A stretch of DNA of 64,000 bases from Sinorhizobium americanum (GCF_001651855.1 NZ_LNQC01000039.1:1-64000); one strand, 5' to 3'. Positions 44,134 to 53,267 are shown, counted from the first letter of the stretch. Translations and numbers: made by a program. Notes: generated from the letters alone by a model not told the origin.

Positions 44134-46910
44134 AGGAAACGAACCAGGCAGCTCCAACAGCCGCACCGACGGTCGTCGCCGAATTTCCCTGCTCGCAGAC
44201 ACAATTGCGCTGCTGGATCCTCGATCAGATGAAGCCCGGCAATCCCGCGCTCAACGTCGCGGTGCGTTGGGAGGTGCGTGGCGCGATCCGCTCGTCGACG
44301 ATTGAGGCGGCGTTCCGCACCGTCATCCAGCGTCACGAGATCCTGCGCACCCGTTTCGTCGAAGTTGGCGGCCGTCCGTGCCAGCAGGTCGTCGACCAGG
44401 TCGATTTCCGTATGTCGGTGATCGATCTCAGGAACGTGCCGGCCGATCAGCGCGAGGCCCGCATCCTTTCGATCGGCGAGGAGACGGCGCGCGCGCCGTT
44501 CGACCTCAGTCAGCCTTGCCTTTTCCGCGTCTCGCTGCTGATGGTGGAGAACGACCGCGCCTTCCTGCTGATCACCGCCCACCAGAGTTGTTTCGACGGT
44601 TGGTCGATCCGTGTGCTTGGGCGGGAGGTCGGCGAGATCTCGGCGGCGATCGACGCCGGGCGGACGCCTGCCCTCCCGGAATTGCCATTGCAGTATGGCG
44701 ACTTCTCGCTCTGGCAGAGCGAGTATCTGAAAAGCTATGGATTCGAGGCGGAGAAGGAGTTCTGGCGTCAGCGTCTCGAAGGCGCGCCCTATTTCGAGGT
44801 CGTGCCAGACCATCCGAGAGGACCCGTCAAGACGACACGTGGCTCCATTCTGTCCGTCGCGAAACCGGTCGAGTTCAGCGAGCGCATCGATGCCGCCGCG
44901 CGGCAGCATCGCGTTTCCCTCTACAGTTTCGGTGCTGCCGTGGTAAGCGCGCTGCTCCATCGCTACGCCGTTGCCGACAAGGTCCTCTTCGGCTCCCAGG
45001 TGGCCGGGCGCGACGACACCGATCTGGAAAACCTGATTGGCGTTTTCATCAACAACATCGTGTTGCGCTTCGATTTTTCCGGTGACATGACTTTTGCCGA
45101 CCACCTGCGCTCGGCAAGCGAGATCGTGACGGCGGCGCTCAATAATCACCGCATGCCGTTCAACAAGCTCGTCGAGATGGTCAACCCGGTGCGAGATCCC
45201 TCGCGCAATCCACTCATTTCCGTCAACTTCAATCTCCAGAAGGCGTTTCTCGAGGACCAGCGCTATGGCGGCCTCGAACTCATCAGCGCGCCGTCGCAGT
45301 CGCCGGGCGTAATCTACGACCTCAGCTTCATGATGATCGGCCGCCCAAGCGGCTGGCGCATGTCGATCGAATACAATGTCGACCTCTTCGAGCGACGCAC
45401 CATCGAAGGCTTGCTCGATCTCTGGCAACAGGTCTACGAGGTCGCGCTGGAGCACCCCTCCGCATTGCTGTCCTCGTTGACGATGCCTGAACGGGAGATA
45501 TTCCCGCAGTCGAAACTCCTTCCGTTGGTCGCGGTCGCGGAGCAAATCCTCTCCGGCCATCCCTCGGTTGCTGCCGCGGCCGTGGTGCCAACCGACGACG
45601 GCAAGGGCAGCTACGCCTTCGTGACGCCTGCTCCGAGCCTGATCGAGCCGCTCGACCGACTGCCCGAGACGCTCATGTCCTATCTCCGGTCGCAGCTGGC
45701 GACCCCAGCGATGCCGCAAGGCATCAGTGTGCTCCTGAACCTGCCGCGCAAGGCCGACGGCACGGTTGATCGTGATGCGCTAACGGTTCCCGTCAAATCC
45801 GCGCCGACGGTGCAGGTCGCGCCCGCCGCGGGGAGGATCGGCATGCCGGTGGGCGAAAGGACGAAGGCGCTCGCGGCCATCTGGTCGGATGTGCTCGATG
45901 TCCCGGAAATAGGGCCCGGCGACAACTTCTTTTTGCTCGGCGGCCACTCGCTGCTCGCCTTGCGCATGTTGTCGGCGGTGCGTTCGAAGCTCGGCCGGAA
46001 AGCGGACCTGGAACTGCTATTCAAGGAACCGACCTTTGGCGGTTTTGCCGCTGCGATCTTCGACGGGGCCGACGATGGCGATGCGGCAACGAAAGACGAC
46101 AATCCCTGGACCGTCACCCTCTGCCGAGAGGGCACGGGCCCGTGCTCGCTCTACACTCTGAACCACCCTTTTCTCTATTATCGGCTCGCCAATGAACTCG
46201 ACGGCGCTGTGTCGGTCTACAACGCCAACATGTTCAGCGGAGATCTCGACGGAAGGCTTGCGTCGATGTCCTTCGAGGACATTGCACGCCGCGTCGTCGA
46301 CCGGATGGATGCCGATATTGTCAAGGGACCGATTGCCATCATGGGGCTCTGCGTCAACGGCGTGCTTGCCATGGAAGTTGCCAGGCAGCTACGTGAGCGC
46401 GGCGCGGACTTGCGCTTCACTGCGGTGATAGACGCTTGGGCACCCGGGTTCGTGCGCTCCCAACCGAAGCTGCGCCGACTGCGCTGGAACGGCGAGCGGC
46501 GTCTGAAGCGGCTCAGCTATTTCACCCGCAAGCTGTTGGTCGGCCGCATCCGCCTGGTCGACTATCTCCGGGAGTTCAATTTCGGCCTAGGCCTGATGAA
46601 ACGCATCGGTTTGCAGGCAGGCACCTACTCGGACGAGGAAGAGATCAATGCAAGGGTGACCGACCTGCTCGTCGATGCGGCTCGCAACTATCGTCCTGCG
46701 CAGGCGGACGGCAATCCGGTCCTGCTTTTCCGCAGCGAGGCGAACCATCCGCGGGCGCGCAAGCTCCTGTTCGGCTGGGGCGAGGCCGTTGCCCCCGACA
46801 CGGAGGTCTTCGACCTCGAGGGGTGGCATGAAGACAGTCTCAACAGCAACAGTATCAAAGCACTTGCCGCCATTGCCACACATCGTTTCGGCGGCCGTGG
46901 CAATAATTGA
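44130..46910 (+). CDS. NRPS termination protein: C-(A relic)-PCP-TE with atypical residues
   Basis: A 926-aa protein. The condensation domain (about 15-450) has His151 but Gln152 where the catalytic second His of HHxxxDG belongs (HQSCFDG). Residues about 460-570 match only the C-terminal subdomain of an adenylation domain and end in ADGTVDRDAL, where the catalytic lysine is Thr; the A core is missing. The PCP has Ser607 in LGGHSLLA. The thioesterase (about 655-926) has GLCVNG with Cys741 in place of the usual Ser, Asp768 in VIDAWAPG and His900 in GWHEDSL. It cannot activate an amino acid, so the chain must come from the previous PCP, and release may be transfer to an acceptor rather than hydrolysis. 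Confidence 0.88.
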   Translation: MKETNQAAPTAAPTVVAEFPCSQTQLRCWILDQMKPGNPALNVAVRWEVRGAIRSSTIEAAFRTVIQRHEILRTRFVEVGGRPCQQVVDQVDFRMSVIDLRNVPADQREARILSIGEETARAPFDLSQPCLFRVSLLMVENDRAFLLITAHQSCFDGWSIRVLGREVGEISAAIDAGRTPALPELPLQYGDFSLWQSEYLKSYGFEAEKEFWRQRLEGAPYFEVVPDHPRGPVKTTRGSILSVAKPVEFSERIDAAARQHRVSLYSFGAAVVSALLHRYAVADKVLFGSQVAGRDDTDLENLIGVFINNIVLRFDFSGDMTFADHLRSASEIVTAALNNHRMPFNKLVEMVNPVRDPSRNPLISVNFNLQKAFLEDQRYGGLELISAPSQSPGVIYDLSFMMIGRPSGWRMSIEYNVDLFERRTIEGLLDLWQQVYEVALEHPSALLSSLTMPEREIFPQSKLLPLVAVAEQILSGHPSVAAAAVVPTDDGKGSYAFVTPAPSLIEPLDRLPETLMSYLRSQLATPAMPQGISVLLNLPRKADGTVDRDALTVPVKSAPTVQVAPAAGRIGMPVGERTKALAAIWSDVLDVPEIGPGDNFFLLGGHSLLALRMLSAVRSKLGRKADLELLFKEPTFGGFAAAIFDGADDGDAATKDDNPWTVTLCREGTGPCSLYTLNHPFLYYRLANELDGAVSVYNANMFSGDLDGRLASMSFEDIARRVVDRMDADIVKGPIAIMGLCVNGVLAMEVARQLRERGADLRFTAVIDAWAPGFVRSQPKLRRLRWNGERRLKRLSYFTRKLLVGRIRLVDYLREFNFGLGLMKRIGLQAGTYSDEEEINARVTDLLVDAARNYRPAQADGNPVLLFRSEANHPRARKLLFGWGEAVAPDTEVFDLEGWHEDSLNSNSIKALAAIATHRFGGRGNN

Positions 46911-46933
46911 TCACCGACGTGGAGAGCACCACC

Positions 46934-48508
46934 ATGCGCGATTTGAGCCACCCGCTGCGCATTGGAATCCTCGCGGATGCCGTAGACTTCGAGAACTGGC
47001 AACTGATGGTCTTCGACCGCATCATAGCGGACCGCCGCTATGCCCTGACCGCGATCTTGATCGACAGGCCTCGGGGATTGCGGACCGCTCCCTCGACACT
47101 CCTGAAGTTGGCCTATGGCTTCGAGGAGAAGACGCTGGGAAGGCAGGCGCCGTACAGCCCCTGCAATTTCGAGGCGCGCAAGCAGCGCATCGTGCCACTT
47201 GCACAGGCGACGCCGGGTGCCATACAGGCGCAAATCGCCGAGCTCGGGCTTGACCTCGTCATCCGCATGTCTCCGAACGGAATGCCCGACGATGCCGTCG
47301 GGCATTTGCGCTACGGCGAATGGGCGTTCTCGTTTTCGGACCAGAAGGCGAGGGGCTGCGAATGGTTCAGCTATCGCGAGATTGCCCGCAACGCGGCTTG
47401 CGTTGATCTCTCCCTCTATGTCCGGTTTGGCGCCGGCGTGGGCGAAATCGCCGCCTCATCCTTCAACATCAAGTTCAGTGCGCTCCGGAACATCAATTTC
47501 GTCAAGGAGCGCGCGGCCACCCTGCTGATGCGCGAACTGTCGCGCCTGGCGGATTCGACCGAATTGCGGTCGACGCCGCGCCCATCGCCCGACACCGCGC
47601 CGCCGACGACCGGAGAACTCGTCAAATACGTGGGCGGCCTCACCGGCCGACTTGCCGGGCGTGCGTTCAAGGCGGTTCAGAAGAAGACGGGATCGGGATC
47701 AGCGGTCTGGACGCTTTACACCGGAAGCGGCCGAATCGACAGTTTCGAGCCGCGCGGCTCGGTCGAAATTCCCTCGACCCGCGATGACATCAGGGCCGAT
47801 CCATTCCTGCTCGAACACGAGGGCGCCTGCTATCTGTTCTACGAGGCCTATGCCAATGGCGATCGCAAGGCGCATATCGCCGTGGGACGGCTCGACGGCG
47901 ACCGGCTGGAGCCCATAGGCATTGCCCTCGATTGCCACTATCACCTGTCATACCCCTTCGTCTTTCGCGATGGCGGCGAGATCTTCATGATGCCGGAAAC
48001 GCACCAATCGAAGCGGATCGAGATCTGGCGCTGCGTGGAGTTCCCGTTGAAGTGGGAGCTGCATTCGACGGCGCTCAACGGCTTGTCGGCGGCCGACAGC
48101 GTGCTGACCCGCCACGCCGACCGCTGGTGGCTCTTCACTAACCTGTCGGAATACCACGCCTACGAAGATCACTGCAGCGAGCTGCACATCTTCGAAGTCG
48201 ACGGGCCGGCGCTATCGCGCATCACGCCGCATCGGCGCAATCCGGTGGTGATCGGCAGTACCTTCGCCCGGAACGCCGGGCGAATCTTCGCGCGCGACGA
48301 TCGTGTGTTCCGCCCCTCGCAACGCAATGCGCATGGGATCTACGGCTACGGGCTGAATATCATGGAAATCGAGCAACTGGATCTCGACACCTACAGCGAG
48401 AAGTGCGTGCGCACGATCGAGCCCGACTTCAAGCCTGGATTGGTGGGCTGCCACCATTTCGATGCGGCAGGCGACCGCTATGTGCTGGATGCGCGATTGA
48501 CGTCCTGA
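46934..48508 (+). CDS. Formyltransferase-like domain fused to GINT1-N/GH43-like beta-propeller
   Basis: A 524-aa protein of two parts. Residues about 8-215 resemble the nucleotide/folate fold of formyltransferases (LRIGILADAVDFENWQLMVF, then LDLVIRMSPNG). The usual N-x-H-x-SLLP catalytic segment is not present; the site reads YGEWAFSFSDQKARG. Residues about 255-524 have propeller-type blades rich in aromatic and acidic residues (DDIRADPFLLEHEGACYLFY, SYPFVFRDGGEIFMMPET). They resemble the domain found at the start of plant GINT1 glycosyltransferases and GH43 enzymes. I infer a glycan-binding or transfer role linking the peptide to the sugar. ATG at 46934 has GGAGAG. Its 3' end overlaps the convergent PPTase gene by 80 bp. 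Confidence 0.65.
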   Translation: MRDLSHPLRIGILADAVDFENWQLMVFDRIIADRRYALTAILIDRPRGLRTAPSTLLKLAYGFEEKTLGRQAPYSPCNFEARKQRIVPLAQATPGAIQAQIAELGLDLVIRMSPNGMPDDAVGHLRYGEWAFSFSDQKARGCEWFSYREIARNAACVDLSLYVRFGAGVGEIAASSFNIKFSALRNINFVKERAATLLMRELSRLADSTELRSTPRPSPDTAPPTTGELVKYVGGLTGRLAGRAFKAVQKKTGSGSAVWTLYTGSGRIDSFEPRGSVEIPSTRDDIRADPFLLEHEGACYLFYEAYANGDRKAHIAVGRLDGDRLEPIGIALDCHYHLSYPFVFRDGGEIFMMPETHQSKRIEIWRCVEFPLKWELHSTALNGLSAADSVLTRHADRWWLFTNLSEYHAYEDHCSELHIFEVDGPALSRITPHRRNPVVIGSTFARNAGRIFARDDRVFRPSQRNAHGIYGYGLNIMEIEQLDLDTYSEKCVRTIEPDFKPGLVGCHHFDAAGDRYVLDARLTS

Positions 48509-49232
48509 TCTGGAAGACGTCCTCTCTGCGATAGCGCAGGCGCACCGTGTTGCCGATCGTCAGGGCCGCAACGGCGCCATGAAAGTTCTCCGGCGCCATC
48601 AGTTCCAGCAGGCTCCAGTTCGATGGTGCGTCCATGTCGCCGTCCAGTCGCTCGAGCCGTGGCGGTTCGGTGGCGCCGACTGTCACGTCAAAGGCATCGA
48701 GCGGCAGGGAGAGGCCAGCGCCGTGCGCCTTCACGAAAGCCTCTTTGCGTGTCCAGCAGCGATAGAAGCCCGCGAGATAATGCTCAGCCGGCAAAGCGGC
48801 CAGTTCGGCGCACTCGCGAGGCGAGAAGAAATGGGTGGCGACATCTTCCTTCAGCGGCTTGATTTCCTCGATATCGAGGCCGACGGGATAGTGGTCCGAC
48901 ACAGCCAGCATGGCGACATCGGCACTGTGGCTTAGATTGAAGTGCAACTCCGGGACCATCGCCGCGGCGATGCGCGGCTTGCCGAAGGCATTGTAGGCGA
49001 GTCCGATGCGTGCCGGCGGGATGTGAAGGTAGCGGCTGAGCACGAGACGCAGCCCGGCACGGCCGACGATGAAGCGATGCCGGTCATGGGCGTGGATGAA
49101 CCGTGACGCGCGGGCACGATCGACGGCGCTGAGCAGCGGAAGATGCGCCTCGGCCTGCGTCGCCTCGGCCGCGATGCTCCACTGCCAGATGTCGATGGTA
49201 CTCGGGCCAATGCGCTCGAGGCTAGGTCGCAT
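48429..49232 (-). CDS. Sfp-type 4'-phosphopantetheinyl transferase
   Basis: A 267-aa enzyme that converts apo carrier proteins to holo form using CoA. Signature motifs are VGLDIEEIKP (Mg ligands) and FYRCWTRKEAFVKAHGAGL. The four carrier domains of the assembly line need such an enzyme. The gene starts inside the end of the aminotransferase gene (11-bp overlap) and ends inside the 3' end of the convergent formyltransferase-like gene. Confidence 0.9.
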   Translation of the reverse strand: MRPSLERIGPSTIDIWQWSIAAEATQAEAHLPLLSAVDRARASRFIHAHDRHRFIVGRAGLRLVLSRYLHIPPARIGLAYNAFGKPRIAAAMVPELHFNLSHSADVAMLAVSDHYPVGLDIEEIKPLKEDVATHFFSPRECAELAALPAEHYLAGFYRCWTRKEAFVKAHGAGLSLPLDAFDVTVGATEPPRLERLDGDMDAPSNWSLLELMAPENFHGAVAALTIGNTVRLRYRREDVFQIRTSIAHPAHSGRLPHRNGGSPPIQA

Positions 49233-50400
49233 AGGCCAGTCCCCCCTTTGATGCCGCGCCCTGGCGCCGCATGCGTCTGGCGAGATAGGTCATTACCGCC
49301 AGGGGGTAGTTTTCGCCGAGACTCACTCGGCAGGTCCGCTTGAGGATGTCGAGCGATTTCGCGCAGCTGTCGGGCGTATATTCGATCTTCCGCGCAGCCC
49401 AGGAATAGGGGTTCATTCTGGGATTGGCGGTGCGTTGCTCAATGATCGGCAGCCAGTTGGTATAGACGTGCCGACTGGAATCGAAGAGACGGTAGACGCC
49501 CCGCTTATTCTCGGCGGCGAACGTTTGTGCTTCCTCGGCGGTATCGAAGAGGAGGTGCAGCCCGGCAGCGTTCTCCTGGTCATTGTGCGGGCCCAGCCTG
49601 AACCCCGTGCTGTCGAGAATCTCCGCCATCGCATCGTAACGCACCCGCATGCGGCGGATCATAGGATCGAGTTTCTTCAGCTGGACGTTGAGCATGGCGC
49701 CCTGGATCTGGCTGGCCTTGAGATTTATGCCGACCATCGATGGTTCGTTGTAATTGTCGAGGTGGCCGCGGAATAGCGCTCCGATATCGTGGTACATGCG
49801 TGCGCGGGCAAAGAGACGGTCGTCATCGGTCACGATCGCGCCCCCCTCGCCGATGTTGATGTTCTTGAACTGGTTGAAACTGTAGGCGCCTGCATCGCCG
49901 ATCGTTCCCACACGCACTCCACGGTAGGTGAGCCCCACTGCCTGACAGGCATCCTCGACCACGATCAGATCGTGCTTTCGCGCGATCCCCAGGATCGCGC
50001 TCATGTCGCAAACCATGTTTGCCATGTGCACGGGAACAATCGCCTTTGTCTGTGGGGTAAGCTTGCGCAGAATGTCCGCCGGATCCATCGTCAGGGTCTC
50101 GTCGATGTCGACAATGACCGGAACCGCGCCTACGGCGATCGCCGCTGCAGCTGTCGCAATCCAGGTATAGGCCGGAACGAGCACCTCGTCGCCGGGTCCC
50201 ACGCCGCAGGCTGCGAGCGCGGCGATGAGCGCGCCCGTTCCACTGCTGACCGTCAACGTGTGCCTGACGCCGAATTTCTCCGAGAAGTCAGCTTCGAACC
50301 GCGTCAGTGGACTCTTGCCGTCACCGCTGAATCGCGCCAGCTTTCCCGACGCGAAGACAGGTGCAACTGCCAGCCATTCCCTCAACCCTACGCGCGCCAT
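49222..50400 (-). CDS. DegT/DnrJ/EryC1-family PLP aminotransferase
   Basis: A 392-aa sugar aminotransferase-like protein. The PLP lysine is Lys179 in SFNQFKNINIGEGG, and the DACQAVGLTYRG and SSGTGALIAAL segments are typical. Family members turn keto-sugars into amino-sugars with Glu or Gln as donor. With the divergent GMC oxidoreductase, a pathway of oxidation followed by amination of a sugar of the polymer (or precursor) is possible; this would give an amine for acylation by the assembly-line product. ATG at 50400. Confidence 0.88.
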   Translation of the reverse strand: MARVGLREWLAVAPVFASGKLARFSGDGKSPLTRFEADFSEKFGVRHTLTVSSGTGALIAALAACGVGPGDEVLVPAYTWIATAAAAIAVGAVPVIVDIDETLTMDPADILRKLTPQTKAIVPVHMANMVCDMSAILGIARKHDLIVVEDACQAVGLTYRGVRVGTIGDAGAYSFNQFKNINIGEGGAIVTDDDRLFARARMYHDIGALFRGHLDNYNEPSMVGINLKASQIQGAMLNVQLKKLDPMIRRMRVRYDAMAEILDSTGFRLGPHNDQENAAGLHLLFDTAEEAQTFAAENKRGVYRLFDSSRHVYTNWLPIIEQRTANPRMNPYSWAARKIEYTPDSCAKSLDILKRTCRVSLGENYPLAVMTYLARRMRRQGAASKGGLAYAT

Positions 50401-50666
50401 CCCTTGTTCTCCGATCCGCGCCGGTCCCGTCGCCGCCGACCATCGGCGTTCCAGACAAGAGAGACCGCTGCCGCATGCCGGCGCAGTATCAGGGTAGTCG
50501 CGCGCGTGTCGCGTTTCAAAATGGACATACGGTCATGGCCTGCTCAAAGTGTGCAGCCCGCGACTATCCGAAATCAGTAGTGCACCTAGACTCCTATCCA
50601 TATTGGCGGATTTCGGCCCGAGGATGCTTCTGGTACCACCGGAATTCAACGCGCAGGAGTAGGCGC
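50401..50666. promoter_or_regulatory. Divergent promoter region between DegT and GMC genes
   Basis: A 266-bp gap with the start of both genes. A lower-GC stretch lies at about 50515-50625. I see no clear copy of the CTAA(n)CCCTTT motif found at the other cluster promoters. Confidence 0.45.
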
Positions 50667-52373
50667 ATGTCGATCCACGATCTTCGCACCTTCCCGCCGG
50701 GAACCCGCTTCCGGGCGGACATCGCTCTCATCGGTGGCGGCCCCGTGGGCATCACGATTGCTCGCGAGTTGTCCAACAGCCGCTGTCGTGTCCTTCTGAT
50801 CGAAAGCGGCGGCCCCGATCTCTGCCAGGAGCATCAAGCCCTGAACGCTGTCGAAAATATAGGAGAGCCGATCGGCCGCGCCAGCGCAGAGCCACTTGGC
50901 CGCGGCTATAACGGCAGCCTCGCCTGGCTGAACGATGTCGCGCCCTTCGAGTTGCGCAACCGCACGCTCGGGGGCAGCACGCATACCTGGATTGGCAAGT
51001 GCGCGAGCTTCGACGAGATCGACTTCGAGCGTCGGCCGTGGCTGCCGGTGTCCGGCTGGCCGATGACACGCGAGGACCTGTCGCCGGCGCTGGCCAGGGC
51101 CGCCGACCTGCTCAACCTCGGTCCCAATCTCTATGACGACGGGCTGTATCGCCTGCTGCAGACGCCGCCGGACGGCTTCGATTTTGATGCCGATCTCCTT
51201 CGGCCCTTTTTTTGGCAGTTCAGCCATGAACGCGACCGGCGCGGTGAGCCGATGCGTTTCGGCCGGATCGCGCGCGATCTCGATGCGCCGAATGTCGACG
51301 TGCTGACGCGCGCCACCGTGACAGCCATCAATCTCGACCGGGATGCCCGACGGGTGGTCTCGCTCGATGTACGCGCGGTCGAGGGCGTCCATGCCACCGT
51401 GCAGGCGGCGACCGTGGTGCTTTGCGCAGGCGGCGTCGAGAACGCGCGCTTGCTGCTTGCCTCCAATGCGGTAATGAAATCTGGCATCGGCAATTCCAGA
51501 GATGTCGTCGGTCGCTATCTCGCCGACCATCCTCGCGCAGCGATCGCTCGTTTCGTCGGGCCTGATGTCGACAAGGTGGCCAGGCACTTCAATTTCTACG
51601 GCCTGTCACATCATGGGCGGCCGCATTTCTATCTGCATGGAATCCGTCTCAGTCCTCATGTGCAGCGGCGCGACGCGCTGGTGAATTGCGCGACCTATCC
51701 GGTGCAGGTCCATGCCGCCGGCGATCCCTGGGCGGCGGTGAAACGGCTGGCGCAGGGCGGCAGCACCGGGCTATTCGGCGACCTCGCCACGGCTCTCCGA
51801 TCGCCCGGCCTGCTGGCTCAGGGCGCTTTCCGCCGCCTCGTGCAAAAGCGCGGAATGCTGCACCGTTGCGACGAGCTTCGCTTCGATGTGATGGCCGAAC
51901 AGAGACTCGATGCGGACAGCCGCGTTACGCTTTCGGAGCAGCGGGACCTGTTCGGGACCCCGTTGCCGCGCGTGAACTGGAAAATCGGCGCGACGGAGGT
52001 CGAGAGCATCAAGCGGCTGGCGCACGGTTTGTCCTCGGAATTCGTCCGCAACGGCTTGCCGGCGCCCCGCTTGGCCGACTGGATCGCCGAGAACGACGAG
52101 GGCAAGGCGGTCTTTACCGACATGGCGCATCCCTCCTGTACGACGCGCATGGGCGCCGATCCATCGGTCAGCGTCGTCGACCCCGATGCCATGGTCCATG
52201 GCGTCGACGGCCTGTTCATCGCCGGCAGTTCGATCTTTCCGACGCCGGGCCACGCCAACCCGACCTTGATGGTCCTTGCACTGGCGATCCGGCTTGCCGA
52301 TCACCTGAAGGCCCGCAGTGAACGCCGCTCCGTCGTCGAATTGCGGCGACAGCTCGCCGCTACCGGCAAGTGA
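50667..52373 (+). CDS. GMC-family FAD-dependent oxidoreductase
   Basis: A 568-aa flavoprotein. The Rossmann motif IGGGPVGITIARELSN lies near residue 25, LGGSTHTWIG carries FAD contacts, and the C-terminal GLFIAGSSIFPTPGHANPTL is the second flavin/active-site block. GMC enzymes oxidise alcohols or sugars. No signal peptide is seen, so it acts in the cytoplasm. The ATG at 50667 follows AGGAG; the frame extends upstream but that part is promoter. Likely partner of the divergent DegT aminotransferase in making a keto- and then amino-sugar. Confidence 0.85.
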   Translation: MSIHDLRTFPPGTRFRADIALIGGGPVGITIARELSNSRCRVLLIESGGPDLCQEHQALNAVENIGEPIGRASAEPLGRGYNGSLAWLNDVAPFELRNRTLGGSTHTWIGKCASFDEIDFERRPWLPVSGWPMTREDLSPALARAADLLNLGPNLYDDGLYRLLQTPPDGFDFDADLLRPFFWQFSHERDRRGEPMRFGRIARDLDAPNVDVLTRATVTAINLDRDARRVVSLDVRAVEGVHATVQAATVVLCAGGVENARLLLASNAVMKSGIGNSRDVVGRYLADHPRAAIARFVGPDVDKVARHFNFYGLSHHGRPHFYLHGIRLSPHVQRRDALVNCATYPVQVHAAGDPWAAVKRLAQGGSTGLFGDLATALRSPGLLAQGAFRRLVQKRGMLHRCDELRFDVMAEQRLDADSRVTLSEQRDLFGTPLPRVNWKIGATEVESIKRLAHGLSSEFVRNGLPAPRLADWIAENDEGKAVFTDMAHPSCTTRMGADPSVSVVDPDAMVHGVDGLFIAGSSIFPTPGHANPTLMVLALAIRLADHLKARSERRSVVELRRQLAATGK

Positions 52374-52398
52374 CGCCCGGCAACGACACGCCCGGGCG
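52374..52398. terminator. Hairpin between convergent GMC and methyltransferase-like genes
   Basis: CGCCCGG (52374-52380) pairs with CCGGGCG (52392-52398) in the 31-bp gap between two convergent genes. No T-run follows on either strand, so a terminator role is likely but not certain. Confidence 0.4.
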
Positions 52399-52404
52399 AA
52401 CCCG

Positions 52405-53226
52405 TTATCCGAGCCGGTAATAGAAGCCCGCGCTCTCGCTTGCGCCCAGTTCCGGATGGGTCTCGATCACGTGGGCAAGCGACGGGATCGTCCAGCGATC
52501 GACAAGCGTGTAGCCGAGCTGTTCGATGTCGTGGCGCAGTACGCCTTCGTCGCGCATCTGGTAGGGAACCGTCGCGCGCCCGATACGCTCCAGCGTGATC
52601 ACCGTTCCTCCCTTGCGCAGCGCCACCTTGTTCAAAATCACGTGTTGCGGGCGGACAGGAAGTTCGGTGATGAGCCGCGACAACTGGACGTCGAGGTATT
52701 GCAGGAGGCCCGAGCCCAGGAAGAGCTGTACAGGCCCGGCATCCGCGATGCGCTCCACGAAATGCAACCCGGGGAGATTTTCCCGCTCTGCCCTGCACCG
52801 GCCCGCCTGGACGATCGACGGCAGGTCATAGACGACCCATCGGAAGGTGTCGTCGAATTGCATGAGATTGCGGAACGCCCGGTATTTCGTGCCCATGTGG
52901 CCGCCCGCATCGACGAGCCCGTCTACCTCCCCGGCGAGCTGGCGCATCCAGAACAGCACGGGATAATCCCAGGGTGCCACCTTGCACATTTGCTCGAACG
53001 CGACTTCGGCAATTTCCTCGTGATCGTAGCCGGCGAGGCCGTTCGACCGAGCGGCGGCTATCGCCTCCTCGAATGTCGCGTAGGCGCCGGTGAATCGCTG
53101 CGGGAAGGGCGAGAGGTAGCGCAGTCTTCCACCAGCCGCGCGCAACGGTGTGAGCGATTGGTTAAGGCCGCGCATCGCGCGGCGCAACAAGGGATAGGCC
53201 GTATTCTTAAGGTCGTTGCCCAGCAT
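52405..53226 (-). CDS. Putative methyltransferase of polysaccharide clusters (TIGR04325-like)
   Basis: A 273-aa protein with DAGGHMGTKYRAFRNLMQF in the position of a SAM-binding glycine loop, then VVYDLPSIVQAGR and the LFLGSGLLQYLD segment seen in the TIGR04325 group of putative methyltransferases from polysaccharide clusters. The start at 53226 (MLGNDLKNTAYPLL) has AGAGGT upstream; the frame runs on to 53472, but that part overlaps the flippase gene and reads as noise. Follows the flippase by 41 bp on the same strand. A sugar O-methylation role is an inference. Confidence 0.65.
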   Translation of the reverse strand: MLGNDLKNTAYPLLRRAMRGLNQSLTPLRAAGGRLRYLSPFPQRFTGAYATFEEAIAAARSNGLAGYDHEEIAEVAFEQMCKVAPWDYPVLFWMRQLAGEVDGLVDAGGHMGTKYRAFRNLMQFDDTFRWVVYDLPSIVQAGRCRAERENLPGLHFVERIADAGPVQLFLGSGLLQYLDVQLSRLITELPVRPQHVILNKVALRKGGTVITLERIGRATVPYQMRDEGVLRHDIEQLGYTLVDRWTIPSLAHVIETHPELGASESAGFYYRLG

Positions 53227-53267
53227 TTTTGCTACCTCTGTCGTGACGGGCACTTTGATCAATCCCG

